A DNA stretch of 64,000 bases from Gnetum montanum (lineage: Eukaryota > Streptophyta > Gnetopsida > Gnetales > Gnetaceae): positions 928,565 through 992,564 of the forward strand of contig MNCI01017497.1 in assembly GCA_015680685.1 (NCBI GenBank), read 5' to 3'. Below, in pieces: positions 20,112-31,786 of the stretch. Both the position numbers and the translations under genes were made by a program. The notes beneath the pieces are model-generated. The model was given only the letters and a program-made list of their open reading frames with translations, ran no database searches and was not told where the DNA came from. Positions within the stretch are counted from its first letter, which is position 1, and each line of letters begins with the position of its first letter.

Positions 20112-21868
20112 GTGGTTGAAGCTGACAACTCCCCAAAGGATCCTAAACCTTGCATGCTCCCTAATCCATGCCTAGTTAGGAAGCAACTACATGACCAAGA
20201 CTCTCCCTTGGCTGAAAATGTGCTTGATGCTTGCCTACCTTCTGCCTACCCCTCTTACATGCATTTTTTGACTTTTGTTTACATTGCACTAGCCTATGCG
20301 TTTACATTTTGCTCACTCACTTAGATCATGCGTTTTTCTTTGTTTACACATTTGTCAACTTAGTTCACACATTGCATTTGAAAAACATCAAACAGAAAAA
20401 CATAAAAACATAAAACTACAAAATCACATGGCCCAAAAGGCCTTAAACTAGCATACGGCTTGGAATGGCATAAAACTATCACTTTTTGCATTGCTTTTCT
20501 TTCATTCATATATTCCAAATCTATGTACAGCAGGTGTTGCTTGATGTTGTTTTCTTCCTAGTTGATTTTTGCAGGATCTCGCAAGGACACCGCATGACCA
20601 TGCATGCAGCATCACACTTTACATAAGCAAGGTAAGCATTAGTCCGCTATGACTATAAACTAGCAATGCACCGTCTGCTACGACGCTAAACTAGCACTGT
20701 CCAAGGGGTTCTGACGTGAAACTAATCCACAACAGTCCGCTAAGACTATAAACTAGTGACATCATTGATGATCAGGTAAAATTTGAAAAGATCTATTGCT
20801 GCAGTTGGCTATTCCTGTTCCACAAAGACTTGTTGCATAATTCATCCCATGGGGCCTAATGAAACTGATGCTGTTCATGATTCTGTTTGCTTTGAAAGCT
20901 GCACGTGGTGACTCCATCTCCTTGTTTAAAGTGTTTAGCTGACTGTTTCATTTGTGATTTTCTTGTCTTCTTGGAGTTGTGTTTGCAGGATGACACTTCT
21001 GAGGCGTTCGTGCATAGATTCACTTCATCATGACAACAAGGTATCACATTTTTCCTGATGCACGCGACTGGGTTAATCAATCCGTTCATAAGTACATTCC
21101 CGATTCCCGATGCATTCCCCGTTTCCCAATCATGCTCCCTTATCCTATTCGATTACACTCCTCCTTGATACATTCCACTCATCTCAAAACTCTTGGTACA
21201 CTGTTGCACACTGTAGCTCTCTAAGCAGTTGCGATGCAAAACACAATACATAGTACATGATGCAAAATGCAAGTGCTCAAAAACAAGCACAGCACAAAAA
21301 GCAAGCTCTTTCAAAAAGACCAAAAAATAAAAGAAAGAAAAACAAAAGATAAAAAGAAAACAAAAAAAATGGTCAAAGAGAAAAATGCATGGAAAAGGTC
21401 TTCAAGACCCCATTGACATCATAAACAAAAGACTATTGGCCATTCTCATACAAGCCCCAAGCGAGAAGGCAATTGTCTTGAAAAACAGTTACACTTGTGT
21501 CTCAAAGAGACCATGTTACACATCATCACGTGGCTTTGGCTGTTTACAACGGGCCCCGCAAATACTTTATAAAAGTCCCGTTTCTCCAAAGAACGCACCT
21601 CATATGTCTTGGTTCCGAGTCTACTAAACACCCGGCTGTTGACAAGGACCAATGACAGAACTTGTGCACAAGAGAACATTCCTCTCCTACAAATCCTAGC
21701 AAAAATCATCTCCCTTAACCTCCTGGCTTCCCCGGTTACAGTCAATTCCCTTACATCTTGAACCACATTCCCCTCAATCCTATGTACTTTTGAAAACGGT
21801 GCAATAATATCCAGCCAAAGGCTAATGGTTAATGTTTGATGCTTTGTTTTTTCATGGTGTTTGCACTT
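20112..21868 (+). other. Non-coding 3' region of element 1
   Basis: No retroelement domain is present. Two clusters of a short motif around ATGACTATAAACTAG lie at 20430-20478 and 20636-20757. From about 20860 to 21230 the sequence matches the post-integrase region of element 2 (42750-43120), for example TTTTCTTGTCTTCTTGGAG in both. Pol should lie between the protease and this block and is absent. Around 21240-21380 the strand is purine- and A-rich. Confidence 0.7.
21305..21380 (+). promoter_or_regulatory. A/G-rich loop closed by a short stem (element 1)
   Basis: GCTCTTT at 21305-21311 faces AAAGAG at 21375-21380 across an A-rich, nearly all-purine stretch; inner GACCA/TGGTC also pair. Element 2 has the same layout at 43162-43224. 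Confidence 0.45.
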
Positions 21869-21922
21869 CTTTGTCGACGCCTCTCGGGTGAATTCCTCCA
21901 GACGTCAACAAAGAGGGGCCAA
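21869..21922 (+). promoter_or_regulatory. Hairpin and polypurine tract of element 1
   Basis: CTTTGTCGACGCCT (21869-21882) pairs with AGACGTCAACAAAG (21900-21913), 12 of 14 pairs. The tract AAAGAGGGGCCAA runs from the end of the stem into the 3' LTR at 21923. The element 2 hairpin at 43754-43798 keeps the structure with changed bases. Confidence 0.7.
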
Positions 21923-23470
21923 TGAAACACCACAAAAATTTTAGCAACACTTCTAGACAACTTCAGAACCTCTAAAACAGCTTCAAGCAGCCCACCATGG
22001 AGCAAGCAAGGTCCCCTTGGGGCCCACAGATCACGACGGAAAGTGTCAGTGTCAAGAATCATCAGTTTCAAGGTCAAAAAGTGCAATTTTGGCTAAGTAC
22101 ATTGTGCAGACGTTGCACAGCGTAAGGATCAGCGTCACCAACTTTTGGAGCCCCGAAATTCAGTCAAAATAGGCCAAAATCGAGCGTCATAGGACCCCCC
22201 ATGACCTTCACCAAGGTCCCTAGTAGCTCCCAGCCTCCAAAAAATCAAGATTTGGGCCTCAAATGTGCCATTTTGACTTGGTGATGCTGGGGTTACTTTT
22301 TCAGAGGCTGCACAGCGTAAGGATCAGTGTCACCAATTTTTAGAGCCCCAAAACTAAGCCAAAATGATTTGATTTTAAGTCCACTATTGATAACTATGGG
22401 TCCCAACCTTCATAAATTCCAGATTTCAGCCCAAAATTGCAAGTTTTGGAGGTCACACTATAGGTCACACTACAAGTCACGTTGGATGCTAGACAAGCGA
22501 GGCGGTGTTAATCCTTCTTGATTTTCTTTTTCAAGAAATCTATAAAATGGCAAAGGGATATGAAAGCCCATGCAAAATCAAGCCAAATATTCAGCAAAAA
22601 TAAAAAGAAATATAATTTTTCCAAGCGGGCCAGAGTTAGAGCTAATCTTTTTAAATTTTTTAAAATTTTTTATTTATTTATTTTTTATCGCTTAAGGGCT
22701 TGTATTTCTAATTCTTATTTTTTTTATGGGCTTGAATGACCCACAAATTGTAAAATACATTGAACCTAGTCAAAGCAAAACCCTAGCCAAAACCCTAGCC
22801 CAACCCTATAAATACCCCATCAATTCACACAAATTGGGAGGAGGCAAGAAGAAGAAAGCAAGAACAAAGACAAAGAAGCAAAAGAACAAAGAGGCAAAGA
22901 AAAGCAAAGGCAAAAGCGACGAGAGAGAGAAGAAGATTGAAAGAGGCAAAGATTGGAGAAATTGGTGATGCACATCCGATTTTTGGCTTCCGATTTCTTC
23001 TCACATTAATCACATTTCGTCATCACATCATTGTGTCACATCATTCCGGGGCTAGGCGTTTAACTTGCCGTCCACACTTGTGCAACTACGCTTTGACCGG
23101 TGCATATTCTTGTTTAAAAACAATACAATACAATTTCATTTTTGCCTCTCATTTACATTATTTACTGCAGTTTATCTTCTGTTTACAATATAACTTTGTT
23201 TACGCTTTATTCATAATTCAGTACACTTTATTTACATTTCGTATCGTTGTTCATATTCCGTTTACACCGTTTACGATAACCCAAGCGCTAGCCATAGCTT
23301 ACGCTTGGGGAAGTCCTTGGTTGATTTGCGTGCGAACCATCCAAGGCACTCTACCTTCGTTCCCTTTTCCAGCTTGCCCTCAAGCGAAGGTAGAGTCAAC
23401 TGTGGCTGTCCAACGATCTCTCGGTGTCTGTTTCCCTTCCAGCCTTACACCGACAATTTAGGTCAGTACA
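21923..23470 (+). repeat. 3' LTR of element 1
   Basis: 1548 bp, full length, from TGAAACACC to GTCAGTACA. The TATA box is at 22807-22814, hairpin I at 23348-23396 (perfect 12-bp stem) and hairpin II at 23421-23453. It retains the 195 bp missing from the 5' LTR. Confidence 0.92.
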
Positions 23471-23475
23471 GATAT
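23471..23475. repeat. Target-site duplication of element 1, right copy
   Basis: GATAT, identical to 15196-15200. Confidence 0.9.
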
Positions 23476-23900
23476 GAGCATGCATTGCACTCCAAATCTA
23501 TTCACCATGTGTTGTTAAAAGAAATTAGTTGCTGTTTTACTTGTACAATCCTTGAATACAGTTGCTCATGTCCACTTTGTACAATAATCAACTATCACTA
23601 TAATGTATGATTTCCCATTGGACATTGGAATCATGGATCCCATAAGATCGATTCCACAAATATCAAATGGTTCCAATAACTATATCCATTGTTGGGACCT
23701 TCATTTCTAATTGTTATTCTTCCATCATGTTAACGCCACTCACAAGATTGGGTGAACTGGTATGCATATCTAAATATGGTAGACTAGAAGTAGCTTGCCA
23801 TCAACATTTTAAGTGTTTTCCTTCATCCTGCATAGTAACCACCACATGATCCTTCATGTGCATCTTGTAAGGTTCTTTGCTAGTCTTCTTCAAGAACACA
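23476..23900 (-). pseudogene. N-terminal part of B1 integrase
   Basis: Minus-strand frames show remnants of the zinc-binding region (HVVVTMQDE, near 23830) and the start of the catalytic core (EPFDICGIDLMGS with the first catalytic Asp kept, then IVDYCTKW and VNRFGVQC). The reading then runs into the element 1 insertion and resumes at 15195. Confidence 0.7.
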
Positions 23901-25130
23901 TCATATAATTAGTCCTTCAATCTAGATCTTGTAAAAGTTCTTATTAATTTTCATATACTATTTAGCTCGATGGAGGAATTGCTCCTTTTATCTCTTGTCC
24001 CATTCAATAGGAAGTTTTTGTGTAGTAAGATATATTACATAATCAAAGATCCATGAATTCTCTATTGAGGCAATAGCCATTACTATTCTTGTGAATAGAT
24101 TTTCATCAAGAAATTGGTCTAATAATGGTTCATCATTATCTTAAGGTTCTCATTATAGTTTGGATAGATGATTAGCTATGAGGTTTTTTCCATAACCTCA
24201 TTTTATGTAGTGGTGTAATTAAATTGTGCACTAGTGATGCTTCAACTAGTGCAGTGTATGTAATAGGATCATTTTTGATGATCTAGCTAAGTAAGTAATG
24301 CTTCTAGTGCTTAGTTTGAAGCATTTGTTATTATGTGAAAATTTTTGGACCAATTTAGAGCTCAAAAGATTGGTGTTTTGATTATTTCTATTTTAATGTC
24401 TTGAATTCCTTCTCACATAGTTTTGTCTAGTGAAATGGTGCATCTTTCTTTGTGAGTTCTACTAGTGGTTTTGCAATTTTTGAGAAATTTTTAGTAAATC
24501 TTCTATAATATCCTATATGGCCAATGAATGATTTGACATTAATAATGGTTTATGGCCTCTAAGTGATGTTTGGGATGACTATAATATTCTCTAAATCTAC
24601 CTATATTCCCTTGTGAGATACTCTATATCTCAAAACTATACCATCTTGAATCATTAAATGGCTTTTCTACCTATTAAGATTTAGATTGGTTTCCATACAT
24701 CTCTTCAATACTTGTTTAAAATCTAGCCCATATGTGGAGAAGTAATCCATAAAGACTTCAACTCCATTGCCAATTTTCTTTTAGAAGATGCTAAGTACAA
24801 GTCTCTGAAATGTAGCGAGTGCATTACACAAATCAAGGGGCATCTTCTTGTATGCAAATTTCCCCCAGGGATTGGTGAACATGGTCTTTTCTTGGTCTTC
24901 TAGTGCAATGCAGATTTAATTGTACTCACTATAGCCATCTAGAAAGCTGTAATATTGGTGTCCTACTATAGAATCCAAGACTTGGTCAACGAATGGTAGA
25001 GAAAAATGGTCCTGGAATGTTAGCATGTTTAGCAATCTGAAATCAATACAAATCCTCTACTTGCCATCCTTCTTTGGTACAATGACTAATCCCATTATAT
25101 AAATCCTGCTATTGGATATTGGATATATAA
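23901..25130 (-). pseudogene. Reverse transcriptase and RNase H remnant of B1
   Basis: Reading down the minus strand: VPKKDGK then ICIDFR (fingers), DHFSLPFVDQVLD, FLDGYSEYN, TMFTNPWGKFAYKKMP, CNALATFQR and VFMDYFSTYG, where the second Asp of the catalytic pair is Tyr. The thumb follows (KSFIGHIGYYRRF, FSKIAKPL), then a damaged RNase H (FNYTTT) and linker (NHLSKL, FLDEN). RT copies element RNA into DNA; this copy cannot. The sequence style is Athila-like and unlike the element 2 RT, so B1 belongs to another lineage. Confidence 0.8.
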
Positions 25131-25779
25131 ATCCTGCTTTCAACAATTTTTCTAACTCTTATTTGACAACTTCTTTAATTTTTGGGTTTAATATTCTTTG
25201 AGGCTAGTGGTGTGGTTTGACAGCTGGATTTATATAAATTTGATGTTGGCATATACATGGATCAATTCTAGTGATCTCATTATAAGACCATGAAAATGTA
25301 GGCAACCATTTATTTTTCACTTATAATAGTTTTTTCTTTTGTTCCTTACCAAGTTTGACATTTATAATGACTAATTTCTTATTATTTAGAAAAGCATATT
25401 CAAGTGTATTTGGTAGGGTTTTCAGTTCTAAGGGTTCTATTTCATGTATCTCTTATATCTCTAGTCTTCCCCATTCAATATATTCTTCTTGAAAAGATTG
25501 ATATAAGGAGGTTGTCCCTTGAACTATTCAAACTTATACTTGTAGGTTCCATGCATATATTGGATTTTGTCTCCTGTTTAGGTATCAACCACTAGGTGCT
25601 TTCTTGTTGGGTGGTTGCTATATACAAACACTGTTGTATACACATATCTTCTATACATCTATTGCATGTTGTGATGGTGCTATTCGTTATGGCCCAAATT
25701 TTCTTCACACAATTGCACTCATTATCACTGTATGTGATACATGGAACTCAGCATCTCTATATGATTTTGACTTCATCTT
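25131..25779 (-). other. Decayed stretch between B1 protease and RT
   Basis: No confident domain; probably the protease-RT linker and the start of RT. Open frames on the plus strand here are antisense to pol and not supported as genes. Confidence 0.35.
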
Positions 25780-26130
25780 CCTTGGATATTTTCAAGGTCA
25801 AATCTCTAATTCCTAGCTTAGCATCCATAGTTCTAAGCCATGCTCTTCTTATAATTATAGGAAATTCTCCTTTGTTCTTCCCCACATGTAAAACTAAGAA
25901 GTCAGCAAAGTAGGATCAACCACTTATTGTGGTCATGACATCGTCCATCTATTTGAGTGGAATGACAATTGACTGATCCAGAAGGTCTAGTCAAATGTTA
26001 CATTTTTTTAGTGGAGGAAGATTTTAGGCTTTATACATATAATGTAAAATTATGTTTACTCTTGATCCAAAATCTAGTAGAGCCTTGCAAGGTTTATGTC
26101 TTGATATCTAGAGATATACTAAGGGACTTT
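25780..26130 (-). pseudogene. Aspartic protease remnant of B1
   Basis: Minus-strand reading gives KALLDFGSRVNIIL at the active-site position (Asp kept, usual Ser or Thr now Phe), then FADFLVLHVG and FPIIIRRAWLRT, a decayed form of the ILGRPWL flap motif. Order and spacing fit gag-protease-RT of an Athila-like element. Confidence 0.7.
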
Positions 26131-26559
26131 TAGGATTTGTTCTCTTTTTGGAAAATTCTTTTGCTTTAATCTAATGCATTATAGTTTGAGTGAGCATGAA
26201 AATGGTTATATTTGGATTTGCATCATGTAGAAGCATAGTGTTCCCTTGAGGAGTATGGGTAGATGGGATGGATGTAGGTGAAGTTCCCATCCTTTAAACC
26301 CTTATTGGACTTGTTTTGAAAAATGGACATTTCTTGGATCTAGATTCATTTACCACCACATCCTCTTGGGTATTGACTACCGTAGTAGCACTCTTTTTTT
26401 GCAATTGTGTTGGAAGTTTTCCTTACATTACCATTGGTAACATTGATGTTAGAGAGTTAGGAGTTGGGATTGATGAACTAGCTATTGGCTAGTGTGCATA
26501 AGAATTGGAATTCATTAATAAAGTAGTGGGTCTACAATATTCTAGTGGATAGTAATGAG

Positions 26560-28140
26560 AAGAGGTGTAGACTAAAGCATTCCCTAGAGAGATTGAACAT
26601 TGAATGCAATATCCATAAAGATCTAGTTGCCTATATGAATATTGCTACCTTGGCTATGGCATCCTACACACTTGTGGTTGTTACCACTATTGTTGATATT
26701 GCTGTTGTGGTTGATGATAGGCTTTGCTTGGATAATATGATGGTTGGTAAGGTTGTCAAAAGTTACCTTGTGGGTAAGGTAATTGTCTTGGCATCTGTTT
26801 CTTGAAAAATCTTGGCTTAAGCACATATGCCCTAGGCTCTTGTAAGTGGGCCATAAAAGGGCAACATCCCTTAGGATGTTCATAGTGGCACACCTTGCAT
26901 CCTTCTTCATCTTCCAATTTGAAGTCCATTAATTCTTCAATTATAGCAAATTATCCTTTATGTTTGTAGTTCTCTCATCCATTATCTCTTCTTTTCTTCA
27001 TTTCTTTATTTTTGTTTAGAGCTTGTTCAGTCTCTTCCTCTACTATCATGAATGTAGTAACAAAACTTTCATCCATGAAATCCCACATTTTTTTTACCTT
27101 TGTTGCAATGTCATTGAATAATTTTTGGATGGGTAGAGTCTTCTTTTGGATGGCATCCTTCAAAGTTTCTTTTTCTTATCTTTTTTACATTGTCACATCC
27201 CCTTTTCTTATTGTGGGATCTTGATTGTACTCCTTTGCTGATTCTCTTATTTTTAATTCTCCTTCCTCTTTGGCGACCTAGTCTATTAGTCTTTGGATTT
27301 GATGGACTATCATTTTAGATAACCTACCTTGGGCATATACCCCAAGTGTTTGTCTAGTCTTTTTTCTTAATACATGAATGATATGCCTTGGTAGTTCCCT
27401 TTGAGAAAATCCATGGCTTGAGCATCTATGTAGTAATAAATAATACCTATCCATTATTGTGTTAAGGGATTCATTGTCCCTTGCTTTAATCCTTGAATTT
27501 GTTTTATTAAATTAGACACTTTGGAATAAGTTTAATATTTATCATCAAAAGGTTTCATTGTGGTACTTTATCTTCAAATTGTTTTTAGTTCTATGGACTA
27601 GTACCAGCTCTTTGCTTCCTTAATGAGTTTTTTGGAAAACAACTTTAACTTTTGTAGATCATTCTCAATGTTTTGGAGGACATAGGCATCATGGAATGCT
27701 TGGAGGTGGTGCTAGGAATCTACACTATATTTTCCTTCAAACTTGAGAATGTTGTTCATGTTGCTTGGTGCAACTATTCCTTACGCGCCTAGTAGGAATA
27801 TACACTACTTCTCTAATATTAATCATATTATGAGTGGCCAATAGGGGCTCTTCATGATCTTTGGGTTCATAGACTTTATTGTAGTTATAACCCTTTCAAT
27901 GCTCATAGTGTTGTTCCCTTTCCTCATGCCTGATCCTATCTCTTCATTATTGATAATTTTCTTCTCCATCATTAGGGTACCTTCTTCGATGTACATGTCT
28001 CTCATGGTCTCCTCATCTTTCCCTTTCATCTCTCTTGGCCTTTGTTCCCTCATGTTGGAATCCATGGATGAATGTGAGGGGGAAGAGGAAGCAATTTGGA
28101 GAATGATGCTAATTGGTTCTACTCCTATGACATCGTGATT
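26560..28140 (-). pseudogene. Gag remnant of B1
   Basis: Minus-strand frames show a retrotransposon gag core at about 27790-27390 (KFEGKYSVDS, HLQAFHDAYV, LFSKKLIKEAKSWY) followed by a nucleocapsid-like region near 26910-26760 (VCHYEHPKGCCPF, then Pro/Gln/Tyr-rich sequence). A charged, Arg/Glu/Met-rich segment lies at 28065-27823. Stops and frameshifts are frequent. Gag lies just downstream of the B1 5' LTR in its own direction. Confidence 0.7.
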
Positions 28141-28846
28141 TTTCTTCCTTTGATTCTATGGAGATTTTAGGCCTTAAGCTCTTCCTAAGGTTGAAGTCTT
28201 TGTTATCTCTCCTAGGTATTTCCACAAGGGTAAAAAGAAGTATTAATAGGTTTCTATAGATAGATAATCAATGTTTGTGAATGAGATTCATGAGTTTGAT
28301 GGAGTTCCTCCGTCAAGAATGTATCATTATTTATTTCTTCTCGGACAATAGTATGAGGTGCATTTTTTTCCTTTCTAATGCTCATGTCTTGTCCCCATGG
28401 CAGCATCCCTTCTTACTTGTGCTTCTATAGGTTGATATGACCTAGTCATGTGTTTAGTAACATGGTATCTTTCTTGTGCATGGCCAAGGTTCAACTCATT
28501 AATGTTGCCTGCAAATCTCTCCATCTCAACTATTCATCTTGGTGGAAGAAAAATGTGAAATTATGATACTATGGATTTGTATGAGCATAGGAAATTTTGG
28601 TTTGCATGGGTGCACTCCAATCTCCTTGATCATATCCTTTGTCATGATTCTTATGAATTTCATTGGCAAGTGGTGATTTTTCCTTAGTTGTAGAAGCCAT
28701 ATTGTATTTTTGATGCTTTTAAATGTGTATGTATGTTAAAAGAATCAAGTCAAGTATGAAAAATAGACTTTGTAATTATTAATACAATGAACTCTATAAA
28801 ATCAACTACTAAGAAAACATTGACACATCCCTAACAAGGGCATCAA
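28141..28846 (-). other. B1 leader and gag N-terminal region
   Basis: The LTR end at 28847 is followed on the minus strand by TTGATGCCCTTGTTAGGG, which may be a decayed primer-binding site. The rest, up to gag, has no clear domain. Confidence 0.4.
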
Positions 28847-29690
28847 TGACAAGTGGTTGGGTATTCCAACACTTCACCATATAAGTCACAAGTGTTCATG
28901 CATGATTGGATCATAATATGTGGTTGAACAATGTAAATATGTTAGTGGTTGATAGTTAGCTCATTATTATTGTCTTCTCACTTTGAGTTAGTGAATTGTA
29001 AGTAGTATGGTCTAATTCTCAGTGAGGTATATGATATCATGATGTTGTAGGCTGAAATTAACCCTAAGTACTTTCATAATGAGAATGAGAATAAAATCTA
29101 AATCTAAGTGACAATAGAAATGTAATCCTATCTTAGCCTATGGCGATAAGCATTTGTCCTAGCTTGCTGTACACACCTTGGGCTTATGTAACCATTATTG
29201 GGATTACCATGTGAATCTAGTACTAAGTGAATCAAGTGAAGTCATTACTGGGTTACCAAATGATCACACTTAACACTCAAAACTAGTCATACTTATTCCA
29301 CCTTATTAATGGACATTGGAAAAATAAAATACTTAACGAAATTAAATGACTTGGTAATTACAAATGACATAGAAATGCAAAATTAATTTAAGTGAGATGC
29401 TGTAATGGTAAGAAAAAATCTTAATCTTTATTGTTGGTAGTGAATTATGTCTAGGTAAAATCCATTCGAATAGAGACTTTGTACAATTGTAAGTGACCAC
29501 ACTTTAGGCATTCACTTCTAACTTTAACTTTAAGTGTAAATCATAGAAAGAAATTGTAAGAATTTCACTAAGTGTTGCACAAAAGTTGTTCTAATGATGT
29601 GATGGTGGATTGGCATTTATAGTCATGACCAAGACCTAGTTCATTGTATCTATGATGATGTAAGTAGAGCTACGATATCATAGATACGAT
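28847..29690 (-). repeat. 5' LTR of B1, main part
   Basis: This is the 3' portion of the LTR on the minus strand, ending CCACTTGTCA at 28847. Its TATA box (TATAAATG) is the complement of 29614-29621. It is cut at 29690 by element 2; the first 31 bases of the LTR are at 45036-45066. Joined length is about 875 bp, in line with sister LTRs. Confidence 0.75.
29686..29690. repeat. Target-site duplication of element 2, left copy
   Basis: ACGAT, repeated directly after the 3' LTR at 45031-45035. Confidence 0.9.
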
Positions 29691-30950
29691 TGAAACACCA
29701 CAAAAATTTTGGCTAACACTTGTAGACAGAAATTGAGCTAAGTCATGTTGGTCCCTAGCATGACCAAGCTTGAAAGCCTCAAAAACAGCATCAAACGGAG
29801 CATAATTGAACAAGAAAGAGTTCCTCGGGACCCACAGGTGACTACATCAGCATCCAGCATCGGGAATTTCATGTTTTGGGTTCAAAATACTTGGGTTTGA
29901 CCAAGTATACTCTGTTCACACTGGGTTGTACACTAGCTAGCGTACAGGCCAACGTATAGCAATTTTTGGGCCCCAAAAATGAGCCAAAACATGCCAGAAT
30001 TGAGTGTCTGGACCCCCCAAGACCTTCCCCAAGGTCCCCAGTAGCTCTTAGCCTCCTGAAAATCAAGTTTTGACCTCAAAATAATGCATTTTCATGTGTG
30101 TACGCTAGGTACATTTTGGTGTACGCTGAGCCTATACGCTGAGGTTGATGCTGAGCCTGTACGCTGAGGTTGATGCTGAGCCTATACGCTGAGGCTGAGG
30201 TTGATGCTGAGCTTGTACGCTGAGGTTGATGCCCATTCTCATACGTTGCACGCTATACAGTTGTAACATATCTTACACTCGGTCAATGCACCACCTGTCT
30301 CCCGATCCGAACTTTTCTCACCTCACAGCCACTCATCTCCTTCTAGATCTGAATCTAATGCCCAAGATATTATAAAAACCCTGATTTTTCACTAGATCGG
30401 GGTTGGAAATTTTTACAAATGGAGACAAAAAAAACTGGATCTAGTATACTTAGCAAATCTAGGCATAAACCTCTATATGCTAGGCATTAGACTTGGACGC
30501 TGCATTTCCTTGCAACCTAAAACCTGCATCTCCTAGCACCTGTCATCACCCACTAGGGCTAAACATCTGCCTTGTGATTAATCCACATCTGCGTTCTGAC
30601 CGGTGCATGCTGTAATCACTTTTTTAATACAAAACAGTTTACATTTTTGCCCAGATTTATTGCAGTTTTCTTTGTTTTTCCCGTTTACGTTTACATTCCA
30701 GTTTACATTATTGTGTCTATTTACGTTACGGTTTACGTTTAATGTGCATCGTTTACGTATAACCCAATGTATTGCAAAGTGCGTACGTTGGGGAAGTTCT
30801 CGTTTGATCCACGTGCAGACCATTCAAGGCACTCTGCCTTCATCCATTCCAGCTTGCCCTCAAGCGAAGGCAGAGTCTTTTATATTTCTTCGAAGGATCT
30901 CTCGGTGTTTGTTTCATTCTAGCCTTGCACCGACGATTTTAGACAGTACA
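29691..30950 (+). repeat. 5' LTR of element 2
   Basis: 1260 bp from TGAAACACC to GACAGTACA. Its first and last parts resemble the element 1 LTR; the middle does not. A degenerate array of about 25 bp (GTACGCTGAGGTTGATGCTG type) lies at 30100-30232. TATAAAAA is at 30371-30378. Hairpin I is at 30831-30876 and hairpin II at 30902-30933. Confidence 0.9.
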
Positions 30951-30955
30951 GAAAA

Positions 30956-30972
30956 TGGCGCTAGAAGGAGGG
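30956..30972 (+). other. Primer-binding site of element 2
   Basis: TGGCGCTAGAAGGAGGG, five bases after the LTR, identical to the element 1 site over these bases. Confidence 0.75.
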
Positions 30973-31002
30973 CACACTTTTACTTAGATCGGCTTAGATC
31001 TG

Positions 31003-31320
31003 CTTCCCTACATCCTAGATCTACGCCCCATTACTGTAGATTTGCACCCTGTGATTGTAGATCTACGCTCGAACATTGCAGATCTGTGTCTTGTTATCTC
31101 AGATCTGTGCATTATAACTGCAGATCTACACCCTGTTCTTTTAGATCTACGCCCGATTATTTTAGATCTGTGCACTGTAATTGCAGATCTAGCCTCTGTG
31201 ATCGTAGATCTATTCCCTGTCACTCCAGATCTGCACCCTGTAAGTGCAGATCTATGCTCGGACATTGCAGATCTGCATCTTGTTCCTTTAGATCTGCGCC
31301 CTGCAATTGTCGATCTGCAC
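31003..31320 (+). repeat. 21-bp tandem array in the element 2 leader
   Basis: About 15 imperfect copies of a unit like AGATCTGCACCCTGTAATTGC. Because 21 is a multiple of three it yields long open frames on both strands with seven-residue repeats (CRSAPCN type); I treat these as by-products. Similar AGATCT units recur in the protease-pol spacer at 37280-37505. Confidence 0.85.
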
Positions 31321-31364
31321 CACAGCCAGTGTCCCTACGTTATTTCACTAAGTACACACTACAT

Positions 31365-31705
31365 CTTAACTATTTCCCTTAGCCAAATTTTCTCACATTT
31401 ACACCTATACGCTGACAACACTTAGTCAAATTTTTGCACGTTTACACCTATACGCTGTTCTAGCACTTAGCCAAATTTTCTTACGTTTACACCTATACGC
31501 CGACAACACTTTGTCAAATTTTCACACGTTTACACCTATACACCAGTTCTAACACTTAGCCAAATTTTCTCACGTTTACACCTATACGCTGACAACACTT
31601 AGTCAAATTTTCAACATGTTTACACCTATATGCTGTTCTAACACATAGCCAAATTTTCTCATGTTTACACCTATACGCTGACAACACTTAGTCAAATTTT
31701 CAAAA
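31365..31705 (+). repeat. 43/46-bp alternating tandem array in the element 2 leader
   Basis: About eight units, each with CACTTAGYCAAATTTTC and TTTACACCTATACGCTG, alternating in length so the higher-order period is about 89 bp. Related units are at 36715-36915. Confidence 0.8.
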
Positions 31706-31786
31706 CTTAGAAAATTTGTTTGCTTCCAGTCCAACACTTAACCAAATTTTTTTTTAGTTTACATTGTCATACTTAAAGCACATAAA

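Larger units (their letters stand above)
15201..23470 (+). mobile_element. Element 1: Tat-like Ty3/gypsy LTR element without pol
   Basis: A complete insertion of 8270 bp: GATAT, 5' LTR, primer-binding site, gag, protease, about 1.8 kb non-coding, polypurine tract, 3' LTR, GATAT. It interrupts the B1 integrase. RT, RNase H and integrase are missing, so it would need enzymes from a relative. Its gag, protease, primer site, 3' untranslated region and hairpins match element 2, which does have pol. By eye its LTRs differ at about 20 positions over 1353 aligned bases, so the insertion is fairly recent compared with its surroundings. Confidence 0.93.

Noticed and set aside
26545-28138. Plus-strand open frames of 70-94 codons over the B1 gag region
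   Set aside because: They are antisense to recognisable gag motifs.
31003-31425. Long open frames on both strands (259, 127 and 85 codons) in the element 2 leader
   Set aside because: They follow from a 21-bp tandem repeat, whose length is a multiple of three; all frames stay open and no domain is seen.
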